The notes under the pieces were generated by a model, which had not been told where the DNA came from, searched no databases, and saw only the letters and a program-made list of their open reading frames with translations. This document shows, piece after piece, positions 8,107 through 16,322 of a stretch of DNA of 42,728 nucleotides; position 1 is the first letter of the stretch, and each line of letters starts with the position of its first letter. Source of the DNA: Deltaproteobacteria bacterium (GTDB lineage Bacteria; Desulfobacterota; DSM-4660; Desulfatiglandales; HGW-15). The stretch is from NCBI GenBank assembly GCA_020060215.1, contig JAGVAP010000026.1, positions 1 through 42,728 on the forward strand, written 5' to 3'. Both the position numbers and the translations under genes were made by a program.

Positions 8107-9045
8107 TCAGAACCCCGCCTCTTCCAGGTCCTTGATGAGGTCTTTCTGCTTCTTGCTCAGTTTGGTGGGCACCGAGACAAGGATCCGGGCATAGGCATCG
8201 CCCCGTCCGCTGCCGTCCATGCGCGGCATGCCGTAGCCCTTCAGCCTGAACTTGGCGTTGCACTGAGTGCCGGGCGGGATCTTCAGTCTGAGGGTCTTCC
8301 CTTCGATGGTCGGGACTTCGACCTCGGTTCCGGAGACCGCTTCCGAGAACTTGACCTGCTTGTCCAGATAGAGGTCATCCCCTTCTCTTCTGAAGATCGG
8401 ATGCTCAAGGAGGTTGATCTGCACATACAGGTCCCCTTTGGGCCCGCCGTGGCCGCCGGGCTGTCCTTTCCCGGTGAGCCGCAGCTTCTTCCCTGATGCG
8501 ATCCCTGCCGGGACCTTCACAGAGACCGATTCCTGGCGGCCGTCCAGATTGTACGTAACCACCTTGGAGGTGGGGACCGCAGCCTCTTCCAGGGTCATCT
8601 TCAGTTCATAAACCAGGTCTCTGCCCCGCTCCGGGCGGTGGCCTCCGTAACCCTCGAACCCACCCCCGAACGGCCCTGATCTGGACCGCCCCTGATGACC
8701 GGTGCCCGTGAAGAACTGGCCGAACATGTTCTGGGACCGGCCTCCGGTCCCGAAGCCGAACTCTCTGAAGATGCTCCCAAGGTCGAAATCGCGGAAGATG
8801 TCTTCCTGGGTGTAGCGCTTCTCGAACCCTTCAGCGCCGAACATGTCATACTGCTTCCGCTTCTCCGGATTGCTCAGCACTGCATAGGCTTCGTTGACTT
8901 CCTTGAATTTCGCTTCCGCCCCCTTGTCGCCGGTATTCCGGTCAGGGTGGTACTTCATCGCCATCTTTCGATAAGCCTTCTTGATCTCTTCGGCGGAAGC
9001 GCTCTTCGATATACCCAGCGTCTTATAGTAGTCTTTTCCCGGCAT
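8107..9045 (-). CDS. cbpA: DnaJ-class co-chaperone, CbpA type
   Basis: 312 residues starting at the ATG at 9045 (MPGKDYYKTLGISKSASAEE), preceded by AGAGG. The open frame extends 18 codons upstream but those are not family-like. The J domain spans residues 5-70 with HPD at 33-35, the motif that stimulates DnaK ATPase. A Gly/Phe-rich linker follows (FGFGTGGRSQNMFGQFF, GPFGGGFEGYGG). There is no CxxCxGxG zinc finger. The two beta-sandwich substrate domains follow directly (GRDLVYELKMTLEEAA onward; LEHPIFRREGDDLY; GTQCNAKFRLKGYGMP), which defines the CbpA/type II class. The usual partner is DnaK, not in this window. A strong promoter lies upstream, and the PP-loop gene follows without a gap. Confidence 0.9.
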   Translation of the reverse strand: MPGKDYYKTLGISKSASAEEIKKAYRKMAMKYHPDRNTGDKGAEAKFKEVNEAYAVLSNPEKRKQYDMFGAEGFEKRYTQEDIFRDFDLGSIFREFGFGTGGRSQNMFGQFFTGTGHQGRSRSGPFGGGFEGYGGHRPERGRDLVYELKMTLEEAAVPTSKVVTYNLDGRQESVSVKVPAGIASGKKLRLTGKGQPGGHGGPKGDLYVQINLLEHPIFRREGDDLYLDKQVKFSEAVSGTEVEVPTIEGKTLRLKIPPGTQCNAKFRLKGYGMPRMDGSGRGDAYARILVSVPTKLSKKQKDLIKDLEEAGF

Positions 9046-9086
9046 CTTGCCTCTGGATCGGTTTCTCAAGTATTGGAAATTAGCCA

Positions 9087-9115
9087 ATAATAAGCACACT
9101 TTTCGGGTAAGTCAA
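9087..9115 (-). promoter_or_regulatory. Sigma-70 promoter of the cbpA operon
   Basis: On the minus strand TTGACT (9115-9110) is followed after exactly 17 nt by TATTAT (9092-9087), five of six matches in each box. The cbpA ATG lies about 40 nt further on. This is the best sigma-70 promoter seen in the window. Confidence 0.65.
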
Positions 9116-9138
9116 CTTAAGAAAGCTTTCCGATCCCC

Positions 9139-9168
9139 TTGACATAACCGGCTTTGTTGAGCCATACT
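9139..9168 (+). promoter_or_regulatory. Candidate sigma-70 promoter of the kinase/regulator pair
   Basis: TTGACA at 9139-9144 and CATACT at 9163-9168 (18-nt spacer, four of six matches) precede the histidine kinase start by about 90 nt, divergent from the cbpA promoter. Confidence 0.4.
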
Positions 9169-9257
9169 CGCTGGAACGGTTAGCGCTCTCATTCTCCTCA
9201 TCCGGAAAACGTTCACTCCCGCATCAGACGGCAACAACCTTTTCGTTCCTTTTTGAA

Positions 9258-10781
9258 ATGGGCTTCTCTCTCTCTGATTTCAGGGAAAAGTACAGGGCCA
9301 AGATCATCCGCGAGTGGGTGAATCGGCTGAAGACCGAGGTAGGCGAGCAGTACGCGCGGAGGCCGAAAAGGGAGCTCTACGGCACGGTCACGGAGGCATT
9401 CGAAGCGGACTTCCAGGTGCTCCTGCGCAATGACTACCGGCCGATGGACCGCTTCATCGACAAGATCACCCGCCTTCGCCTCAACTCCGGCTTCCTCCTC
9501 TCGGACGTGCAGAAGGCCTTTGAGCTGTTCAGGACCATCGTGATCCCCCTCCTGATCCGGGACTGCGCGCACGACGAAGTCACTGAACAGGTCCACAGGG
9601 TCAATCGATGTCTGGCCTATACCACGCACCGGTTCAGCGACCACTTTCAGAAGATGCACGAGGAGAAGATCCTCGAGCAGAACCGTGTGCTCGAAGACGA
9701 GGTGAAGACCCGCACCTATGAACTGAGGGAATCACAGAGAAGATACAAGACCCTGGTCGAGGAGATCACCGACGGCTACTTTGTCATCCGGGACGAAAGG
9801 ATCATCTTCGCGAACCAGGCCTTTTGCCAGATGCACGGCTACACCCCGGAAAAGGTGCTGGGGAGAAAATTCTCCCTCTTCGTCGCCCCCGGGGATCGGG
9901 AGAAGGTCCTCGCCATGTATCGCAGGAGCCTCCGGAAGAACACCGTCCCCCGCACGTTCGAGTACCTCAGGCTCACCAAGGACGGCAAGAGCTTCCCCAC
10001 CGAGATCCTGGCCAAGAATACGCAATATGACAACCGGCTGTCGAGCATCGGCATCTGCAGGGATCTGACCCAGCGTGTCCAGATGGAGCAGAGGGTCCGG
10101 GAATCCGAAAGGATGGCCTACATCGGCCAGATCACCACGTCCCTCTCCCACGAGATCCGGAATCCCCTTTCCGCCGTGAAGATGAACCTGCAGATCCTTC
10201 AGAACCACCCCAGGCTCAAGGGAAACGACGCCAGGCGGATCGACATATCGGTCCGGGAGGTGATGCGGCTGGAGCGCATCCTGAACCAGCTCCTGGATTT
10301 CGCCAAGCCCCTCCACATGGAGAGCGGGCCGGTGGACATCAACAGGCTGGTGACGTTCTGCGAAGAGCTCCTGGACATGAAGATCAAGGAGGAAAAGATC
10401 CGGGTGGTCACCGATCTCGATCCCGACATTCCCCTGATCCGCGCGGATGAAGAACGTCTGAGCCAGGCCGTCATCAACCTGCTGCTCAACGCCATCGAGG
10501 CGTCGCGCGTGAGGAGCCGGATCTGGTTGAGGACCCGCTATGTCCGAAACGGCGGGAGCCCGCGGGCCCTCATCACGGTCGCGGATGAAGGAGAGGGGGT
10601 CTCGGCCAAGGATCGGGGGGAGATCTTTAGGCCCTTTTTCACCACCAAGAGCAAAGGGACCGGCCTGGGGTTGGCCATTATCGAGAGGATTGTGGAGGCC
10701 CACGGCGGTCATGTGGAGGTCCACAGCATCCCTTCCGGAGGGGCGTCCTTCACCATCGCCCTTCCTGCTGGAGAGCTATGA
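9258..10781 (+). CDS. PAS-domain sensor histidine kinase, soluble, with RsbRD-like N-terminus
   Basis: 507 residues, no membrane segment, so a cytoplasmic sensor. Residues 1-140 are an all-helical domain resembling the RsbRD N-terminal domain (KIIREWVNRLKTEVGEQY, DVQKAFELFRTIVIPLLI). A short coiled coil (VLEDEVKTRTYELRESQRR) leads to a PAS domain (about 160-275, ITDGYFVIRDERIIFANQAF; GICRDLTQRVQMEQRV). The HisKA motif SLSHEIRNPLSAV has phospho-acceptor H298. The HATPase domain shows N-box NLLLNAIEAS, G1 VADEGEGVSAKD and G2 TTKSKGTGLGLAI. The stop overlaps the ATG of the sigma-54 activator (ATGA), so the two form a cognate pair. The signal is unknown; the downstream Liv-type transporter is a plausible target. 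Confidence 0.9.
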   Translation: MGFSLSDFREKYRAKIIREWVNRLKTEVGEQYARRPKRELYGTVTEAFEADFQVLLRNDYRPMDRFIDKITRLRLNSGFLLSDVQKAFELFRTIVIPLLIRDCAHDEVTEQVHRVNRCLAYTTHRFSDHFQKMHEEKILEQNRVLEDEVKTRTYELRESQRRYKTLVEEITDGYFVIRDERIIFANQAFCQMHGYTPEKVLGRKFSLFVAPGDREKVLAMYRRSLRKNTVPRTFEYLRLTKDGKSFPTEILAKNTQYDNRLSSIGICRDLTQRVQMEQRVRESERMAYIGQITTSLSHEIRNPLSAVKMNLQILQNHPRLKGNDARRIDISVREVMRLERILNQLLDFAKPLHMESGPVDINRLVTFCEELLDMKIKEEKIRVVTDLDPDIPLIRADEERLSQAVINLLLNAIEASRVRSRIWLRTRYVRNGGSPRALITVADEGEGVSAKDRGEIFRPFFTTKSKGTGLGLAIIERIVEAHGGHVEVHSIPSGGASFTIALPAGEL

Positions 10782-12136
10782 GCAAGATACTCGTCGTGGA
10801 CGATGAGCTGAGCATTCAGGAGACCCTGGAGATGTTCCTCTGTGAGAAGGGTCACGAGATCTTCAAGGCCGGGACCGGTCAGGAGGCCATGTCGCTCTTC
10901 CGCCGCCATGCGCCGGATGTCGTCATCCTGGACATCCGGTTGCCGGATATCAGCGGGCTGGACATTCTGGGCAGGATTCAGAAGGAGGGGATGCCCAGCA
11001 AGGTGATCATGATCACCGCCTTTCACGACATGGAAACCACGATCCAGGCCATGAAGCTCGGAGCCTATGACTATGTCCACAAGCCCCTCGATGCCGAAGA
11101 GATGGAGAGGACCCTCGACCGGGCGCTCTATGTCCTGGAGGTGGACCGGGAGACGCCGCTGCCGGACAAGGGGGAGTCTTCTCAAAACGCCGATATCATC
11201 ATCGGCAAGAGCAAACAGATGCGAAGCATCTTCAAGATGATCGGTCTGCTCTGCCAGAACAGGGCGACCGTTCTCATCCAGGGGGAGACGGGAACGGGCA
11301 AGGAGCTGATCGCGCGGGTGATCCATCGCAACAGCCTCTACGACAAGGAGCCGTTTATCACCCTGGACTGCTCCGCAGTGGTGGAGACCCTGATCGAGAG
11401 CGAACTGTTCGGCCACGAGAAGGGGGCGTTCACAGGGGCCAACCAGACCAAGCTCGGGAAGATCGAGCTCGCCGGCAGGGGAACGCTGTTCCTGGACGAG
11501 GTGGGGGAGCTGCCCTTGAACATCCAGGGGAAGTTCCTCGGATTTCTTCAGAGGAGGGAGTACATGCGGGTCGGAGGCCAGCAGACGCGCAAATCCTCCT
11601 GCCGCATCATTGCCGCATCCAACCGGGACCTGGCGACCCTCGTCAAGCAGGGGAAGTTCAAAGAGGATCTCTATTTCCGTCTGCGGGTGGTCACGATCCA
11701 GGTGCCGCTCCTCGGGGAGCGTCTCACGGACATCCCGGACCTGGTCAACCACTTCCTCAAGAAGATCAATTTCGAGCTGGGTACCCAGGTCTTCAAGCTG
11801 CAGAAGGGGGTCATCGGGAGGTTGAAGAGCCATGCCTGGAAGGGCAATGTCCGGGAACTGGAGAATGTGCTCGTAGAGGCCGTGATCCGCGCCCGAAGCA
11901 ATGTCATCCTCCTGGAGGAGATCGAGAGGATCCTCACCACGAACCGCTCGAGCGCGCCGATGGGGCTGGACGACTACTCCCTGCCCCAGGTCGAGAAGGA
12001 GCATATCCGGATCACCCTCTCCCAGTGCGGCTGGAACCGCACGCAGGCCGCCCGCGTCCTGGGGATCTCTCTGCCCACGCTGCGAAGCAAGATCCGGAGG
12101 TACGGCATTGAGGTGGCCGAAGCGTCCAATGCGTGA
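10778..12136 (+). CDS. NtrC-family sigma-54-dependent response regulator
   Basis: 452 residues in three domains. The receiver (1-120) has the acidic pocket D8-D9, phospho-acceptor D52 in [13 protein letters not shown], and a lysine in DYVHKPLDA. The AAA+ domain (about 145-375) carries Walker A GETGTGKE, the GAFTGA loop that contacts sigma-54 ([13 protein letters not shown]), Walker [13 protein letters not shown] and the arginine-finger region [12 protein letters not shown]. The C-terminal Fis-type helix-turn-helix reads [24 protein letters not shown]. It activates sigma-54 promoters after phosphorylation by the adjoining kinase. No clear -24/-12 promoter was recognised in the downstream gap, so its targets remain open. 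Confidence 0.92.
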   Translation: MSKILVVDDELSIQETLEMFLCEKGHEIFKAGTGQEAMSLFRRHAPDVVILDIRLPDISGLDILGRIQKEGMPSKVIMITAFHDMETTIQAMKLGAYDYVHKPLDAEEMERTLDRALYVLEVDRETPLPDKGESSQNADIIIGKSKQMRSIFKMIGLLCQNRATVLIQGETGTGKELIARVIHRNSLYDKEPFITLDCSAVVETLIESELFGHEKGAFTGANQTKLGKIELAGRGTLFLDEVGELPLNIQGKFLGFLQRREYMRVGGQQTRKSSCRIIAASNRDLATLVKQGKFKEDLYFRLRVVTIQVPLLGERLTDIPDLVNHFLKKINFELGTQVFKLQKGVIGRLKSHAWKGNVRELENVLVEAVIRARSNVILLEEIERILTTNRSSAPMGLDDYSLPQVEKEHIRITLSQCGWNRTQAARVLGISLPTLRSKIRRYGIEVAEASNA

Positions 12137-12661
12137 GTCCCCCGGCAAACATGTGGAACCTTCCCGTCAAGGCTTTTGTGGGAGCGAGCTCTGCTCGCGA
12201 TTTTACCAAGAAGCGAAGGAATCCCAAACGGGGTTCTGGTCCTACAAAGTTGATGCTCCCGCAAAGAATCGAAAATCGCCTCTTTCCGCCATCCCGGTGA
12301 AAACCGTGGTCCAGAGGGACCGCAGGCGCCCGTGGACTGGATTCCCTCTTTCGCCGGAATAACGCAATCGAACGGCGTCAAGGGTTTTTGGGGGCGATCT
12401 GGCAGGATGGGGTGGAGCGCAGCGGAACCGACCGGGTTCACTAGAAAGAAGTTTTCCGAGCCCTGAAAGAGTCTTTCATCCCTTCCGTGAGTGGACCCGG
12501 TCTGCCTGCCCTGGTTCTGCTTTCCCAAGTACCTGCAATTCCGGATCCTTGATGGCCAAACCCCGGTGTCGGCTCTCATCAGGCATGGGCCTTGCTTTAT
12601 CAGGAACCGCTGACTCACACTTGCCGACTCTGCAGGGCGGCACCATGGAGCATACCGGGCC
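12137..12661. repeat. Repeat-rich intergenic region upstream of the transporter module
   Basis: This 525-bp gap holds several dispersed repeats. At 12174-12249 a TTTGTGGGAGCGAGC half faces a GGTCCTACAAAG half, the same family as the pairs at 22029 and 33749. At 12289-12314 lies CATCCCGGTGAAAACC, and at 12336-12364 its inverse (CTGGATTCC...GGAATAACG), a common deltaproteobacterial palindrome type. At 12401-12435 lies a diverged GTAGGATGGGTGG-type copy. No promoter could be picked with confidence. Confidence 0.7.
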
Positions 12662-12826
12662 ATGCAACTCAAGACGCTCAAGGAGCGAGAAAAGGATCAT
12701 CTCCTTCAGGTCCTGGTAAAAACCCATTGGAACATCCAAAAGACCGCTCTTCTTCTTCAGATTCCGTTTGCGGAGGTCAGGCGAAAGATCAAGGAGCATG
12801 GGCTCAGGAAACCCAGGCCCACCTAG
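12662..12826 (+). CDS. Orphan Fis-type helix-turn-helix mini-protein
   Basis: 54 residues from ATG 12662 to TAG 12824-12826, beginning MQLKTLKEREKDHLLQVLVK. The sequence matches the C-terminal HTH_8 (Fis) domain of NtrC-type activators: a helix KEREKDHLLQVLVKTHWNIQ, then KTALLLQIPFAEVRRKIKEHGL as the turn and recognition helix. GGAG lies 11 nt upstream of the ATG, and the frame is open upstream only to 12614 without another start. A 47-nt gap separates it from the transporter binding-protein gene. It may be a stand-alone DNA-binding protein co-transcribed with the transporter, or the surviving tail of a lost sigma-54 activator. No receiver or AAA+ remnant is visible upstream. Confidence 0.6.
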   Translation: MQLKTLKEREKDHLLQVLVKTHWNIQKTALLLQIPFAEVRRKIKEHGLRKPRPT

Positions 12827-12873
12827 ATCTCGGCCCTGATGGACGATCCACTCATTCAAAAGGAGGAGAAAAG

Positions 12874-14145
12874 ATGAAGTTCAGATTTCATGGATGGTGG
12901 TTTTTTCCGGTGGTCGCGCTGGTTCTCCTGCTCGCGGGGGGCTCGGCAATGGCCCAGAAGCCGATCGTGATCGGCGCTCCCCTGTCCACGGCATTCCTTT
13001 ATGGATGGGATGCGGAAAGGGGCATCAGACTCGCGGTCGATGAAATCAATGCGGCGGGCGGGGTCCAGGTGGGCAAGGAGAAGCGGCCCTTCAAGGTCGA
13101 GGTCATCGACACCCGGGACCTGGAACCCGGGGTGCCCGTAAGCGAGGCGCTCATGGCCGTGGAGAAGCTGATCCTCGAGAAAAAGGCCGATTTCCTGATC
13201 GGCGGGCCGGTTCGCTCCGAGGCGGCGCTGGCGGCGATGGATCTGCTCTCCAAGTACAAGAAGGTGTCGATCCTCACCACGGGCGTGCTCACCCCCAAGT
13301 ATCATGCCAGGGTGGCGGAAGAATACGACCGGTTGAAATACTGCTTCCGGATCCACGGAGAGGCCGGTCAGCTTGTGAAGGAGATCATGGCCTGCTTCAA
13401 AGAGCTCCAGGAGAAAAGCGGGCTCAACAAGGTCTTCATCATGGTGCAGGACGTCGCGCATGCGAGGGGCGGCGGCGAGATCATTGGAAAGCTCGCGGCC
13501 AAGCAGGGTTGGACCGTGACCGGGACCGAGATCTATCCCACCGGGACCGGCGACTTTTCCATGGGCCTCCTGAAGGCCAAGAAGACCGAGGCCCAGGTGC
13601 TCAACATCTGGATGGACATGCCTGAAAGCTCCATCCTGCTGAAGCAATGGTATGAGCTTCAGATCCCTGCGCTTCCCTTCGGCTCCACGCTGGCCGCGGC
13701 CGAACAGCCCGGCTTCTGGAAGGCGACCGAGGGAAAGGGGGAGTTCACGCTCTGCAACGTGGTGAACGCAGGCAATGCACCCTCCAATGCGACCCCGTGG
13801 ACCATGAAGTTCTTCGATGCCTACACGAAGAAATGGAACATCGAGCCCGAGGGGTTGGGAAGCTCCAGCAGCTATATGGCTGTCTACACCCTCAAGGATG
13901 CCATCGAGCGTGCACACAGCATAGACTCGGGCAAGGTCGTGGAGGCCCTTGAGAAGACGGACCTCATGGGGGTGTACGGCCGCATCCGTTTCGATCCCAA
14001 GACCCACCAGGTGATACCGGCCCTCGACCCCAAAGAGGGCGCCGTGGGAACGATCCTGCAGTGGCAGGCCGGGAAGAGGGTGGTGGTGTTCCCGAAGAGC
14101 ATCGCGACCGGCGAGATTCAGCTTCCTCCCTGGATGAAGAAGTAA
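12874..14145 (+). CDS. Branched-chain amino acid-type ABC transporter, periplasmic substrate-binding protein
   Basis: 423 residues from ATG 12874 with AGGAGGAG upstream. A Sec signal peptide covers about residues 1-27 (WWFFPVVALVLLLAGGSAMA). The mature part is a LivJ-type Peripla_BP_6 fold: IVIGAPLSTAFLYGWDAERG, IRLAVDEINAAGGVQVG, LIGGPVRSEAALAAMDL, and a C-terminal LKDAIERAHSIDSGKVVEALEKTDLMGVYGRIRFDP segment. It should capture a small solute in the periplasm and deliver it to the LivH/LivM permeases encoded next. Liv-type binding proteins in anaerobes bind amino acids but also aromatic or aliphatic acids and amides, and the acyl-CoA ligase at the operon end favours a carboxylic acid. Ligand not determinable from sequence. 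Confidence 0.9.
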   Translation: MKFRFHGWWFFPVVALVLLLAGGSAMAQKPIVIGAPLSTAFLYGWDAERGIRLAVDEINAAGGVQVGKEKRPFKVEVIDTRDLEPGVPVSEALMAVEKLILEKKADFLIGGPVRSEAALAAMDLLSKYKKVSILTTGVLTPKYHARVAEEYDRLKYCFRIHGEAGQLVKEIMACFKELQEKSGLNKVFIMVQDVAHARGGGEIIGKLAAKQGWTVTGTEIYPTGTGDFSMGLLKAKKTEAQVLNIWMDMPESSILLKQWYELQIPALPFGSTLAAAEQPGFWKATEGKGEFTLCNVVNAGNAPSNATPWTMKFFDAYTKKWNIEPEGLGSSSSYMAVYTLKDAIERAHSIDSGKVVEALEKTDLMGVYGRIRFDPKTHQVIPALDPKEGAVGTILQWQAGKRVVVFPKSIATGEIQLPPWMKK

Positions 14146-14431
14146 GGCATGGGGTGATGGTGTGGTGGGGTGGCGGCGCACCGGGGGGAAGATTCACATC
14201 ACTCCATCACCTCCGCAGGAAAATCCGTAGGATGGGTGGAGCGAAGCCCATCGACCGGTTAGTGCTCATCCGGAAATAGGACTTTTCCGGATTCGCGCGA
14301 ACAGTGTTCAGGTGTCAGGTGCCAGGAAAACCTTCCAGTTCGATGCATTAAGCTGACACCTGAAACCTGACACCTGAAACCTCCATCCGGAAATGCCCAT
14401 TTCCGGATGGGCACCAGTTTGGAAAGAACCG
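14146..14431. repeat. Intergenic repeats and hairpins between the binding-protein and permease genes
   Basis: The gap contains a GTAGGATGGGTGG-type copy lacking its 3' part (14227-14253) and a CATCCGGAAATAGGACTTTTCCGG partial hairpin. Tandem CAGGTGTCAGGTG / ACACCTGAAACCTG motifs in opposite orientations follow, then the perfect hairpin at 14383-14410. These may limit read-through, so the binding protein would be made in excess over the membrane parts, as is common in such operons. Confidence 0.65.
14383..14410. terminator. Perfect 12-bp stem-loop upstream of livH (attenuator-like)
   Basis: CCATCCGGAAAT (14383-14394) pairs perfectly with ATTTCCGGATGG (14399-14410) around a 4-nt GCCC loop. No T-run follows, so it is not a classical Rho-independent terminator. 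It lies 21 nt before the livH ATG and may stabilise the upstream mRNA or modulate read-through. Confidence 0.5.
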
Positions 14432-15298
14432 ATGGATATCCTCGTCTACGGCATCATCAACAGCATTACGCTCGCACTCATGGCCCTGGGGTTCGCGCTG
14501 GTCTACGGCATCAGCCGTGTGCCGAACTTCGCCCATGGGGCCTTGTATGTGATCACCGGTTTCGTGACGTGGAGCCTCCTGCGGACCGCAGACCTGGGGT
14601 ATCCGATCAGCGTGCTCCTGGCCATCGGGATCACCGGGCTCCTCGGGGCGGCCATCTACAGGTTCATCCTCATCCGGGTCAGGGGCATGTCCATCTCCGA
14701 GATCATCGCCTCTTATGCCATCGGGCTTGCCGTCCTCGAAGGGCTCCGCTGGGGCGGGTTCAAGGGGATGACCTACACGCTGCCGGTATTCATGGCCGGA
14801 GGCACGGAGATCTTCGGGACCCCGGTGGACTACCATCGGCTCCTGATCGTGGTGATCGGGGCCGCGGTGATCTTCTTCCTCTGGTTTTTCACGCACCACA
14901 CCCGGCTGGGGCTTGCCCTCAGGGGGATGGCCCAGGATGAGCGGGCTGCGCTGATGCTCGGCATCGACTCGGATACCATGGCCCTGGTCGCCATGGGCTT
15001 CGGGTCCATGCTTGCCGGCCTGGCTGCAGTCCTGCTCCTCCCCCTCGGCAATATCGTCGTGGAGGCGGGATACAATGTCCTGATCCTGGCCATAGCCGTG
15101 TGCATCGTCGGCGGTCTCGGGAGCTGGATGGGCGCTGTCCTTGCCTCTTTCCTTATCGGCTTTGCCCAGATCCTCACCGTGACTTACCTGGGGAGCCACT
15201 ACCAGATGGTGGTTGCGCTCCTCGCGATCATCTTCACGCTCATCATGCGGCCGTCGGGTCTGTTCGGCCGGCAGAAAGAACTGGAAGAAAGGGTTTAG
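14432..15298 (+). CDS. livH: Branched-chain amino acid-type ABC transporter permease LivH
   Basis: 288 residues starting MDILVYGIINSITLALMALG at 14432. The frame is open 13 codons upstream, but that part overlaps the hairpin and is not family-like. About eight hydrophobic helices are visible. Family landmarks are ALMALGFALVYGISRVPNFAHG near the N-terminus and MAQDERAALMLGIDSDTMALVAMGFGS, the EAA-like loop that contacts the ATPases. The C-terminus GSHYQMVVALLAIIFTLIMRPSGLFG is typical. It forms half of the inner-membrane channel with LivM. Its stop is 4 nt from the livM start. Confidence 0.92.
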   Translation: MDILVYGIINSITLALMALGFALVYGISRVPNFAHGALYVITGFVTWSLLRTADLGYPISVLLAIGITGLLGAAIYRFILIRVRGMSISEIIASYAIGLAVLEGLRWGGFKGMTYTLPVFMAGGTEIFGTPVDYHRLLIVVIGAAVIFFLWFFTHHTRLGLALRGMAQDERAALMLGIDSDTMALVAMGFGSMLAGLAAVLLLPLGNIVVEAGYNVLILAIAVCIVGGLGSWMGAVLASFLIGFAQILTVTYLGSHYQMVVALLAIIFTLIMRPSGLFGRQKELEERV

Positions 15299-15302
15299 GA
15301 CC

Positions 15303-16322
15303 GTGGAACAAGCTGCGGCAAGTCTTCGCAAGGAAAGACTCGACAGGGGGATCAAGGTGAGGACCGACGGGATCTATGCCCTCATGTCCTGGCGCGAGCT
15401 CGCCTATCTGTCCGTGCCGAGGCTCCTGCTGATCGTGGGGATGCTGCTCCTGCCGCTGGTCATGCCCGGCATGTACTGGCAGAGGGTCATCTCCATTGTC
15501 TGCATCTACGCACTGCTGGCGCTCAGCTTCGATTTCCTGGCCCACTACGTGGGGCTGGTCTCGCTGGGCGGCGCCTTCTACATCGGCACAGGGGGGTACA
15601 TCGCAGCGATCCTCAACAAGTGGGTCGGCTTCTCTCCGCTGTTCTCGATCCCGGCCGCCGGGATCCTCGGGGGGGTCATCTGCACGGTGCTTCTGCTGCC
15701 CTGTCTCCCCCTCAGGGGTGTCTATTTCGCCATCGTAAGCCTCATGTACCCTCTTGTGCTCGCACGGATCATAGAGGCCTTGGACATCCTGGGGGGGACG
15801 GACGGGATCATGGGGATCGGCAGCTTTCCCAACCAGTGGGTGGAGCAGTATCTGATGATCCTGCTGGTCCTCTTCTTCCTGTTCGGCATGAGGAGGCTCG
15901 TGAACCTGGATATCGGTCTGGTCTTCCGGGCCGTGAAGGACAATGACCAGGCTGTCCGGGCCTCGGGGATGAGCATTACCCACTACAAGGCCCTCGCGGT
16001 CTTCGCGGCCTCGCTCATGGGCTGCCTGGGAGGGGCCTGCCTGGTCCATATCTACATGTGGTCGGGGATCTCCCTCTTCGCCCTGGACTTCTCGATCCTC
16101 CCCATTGCGGCCACCGTGATCGGGGGAGGGTCCACCCTGGTCGGGCCGGTGCTCGGGTGTCTGATCCTGGTCCCCATATCCGAGCTGCTCCGGGAGTTCG
16201 GGACCCTGCGGATCGCCTTCTATTCGGTGATCCTGATGTGCTTCATCGTCTTCCGGAGCGAGGGCATCATGGTGTACGGGCAGCGAAAATACCACCAGTT
16301 CGAAAGGTGGTCCAAGGTATGA
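15303..16322 (+). CDS. livM: Branched-chain amino acid-type ABC transporter permease LivM
   Basis: 339 residues from a GTG at 15303, preceded by AGGA and four bases after the livH stop; a later GTG at 15357 is possible. Multiple membrane helices are visible (LLLIVGMLLLPLVMPGMYW; ISIVCIYALLALSFDFLAHYVGLVSLGGAFYIGTGGYIAAIL, the LivM signature; YLMILLVLFFLFGM). The cytoplasmic coupling loop reads LDIGLVFRAVKDNDQAVRASGMSITHYKALAVF. The C-terminus ends FRSEGIMVYGQRKYHQFERW. It partners with LivH, and its stop overlaps the livG start (ATGA). Confidence 0.92.
   Translation: MEQAAASLRKERLDRGIKVRTDGIYALMSWRELAYLSVPRLLLIVGMLLLPLVMPGMYWQRVISIVCIYALLALSFDFLAHYVGLVSLGGAFYIGTGGYIAAILNKWVGFSPLFSIPAAGILGGVICTVLLLPCLPLRGVYFAIVSLMYPLVLARIIEALDILGGTDGIMGIGSFPNQWVEQYLMILLVLFFLFGMRRLVNLDIGLVFRAVKDNDQAVRASGMSITHYKALAVFAASLMGCLGGACLVHIYMWSGISLFALDFSILPIAATVIGGGSTLVGPVLGCLILVPISELLREFGTLRIAFYSVILMCFIVFRSEGIMVYGQRKYHQFERWSKV

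Noticed and set aside
10709..12148. 479-codon minus-strand frame opposite the sigma-54 activator
   Set aside because: It is a long antisense frame caused by high GC and codon bias; the plus strand encodes clear receiver, AAA+ and HTH motifs.
12827..12873. Sigma-54 promoter before the transporter operon
   Set aside because: No GG-N10-GC pattern with the TGGCAC / TTGC context was found in this gap or upstream to 12137.
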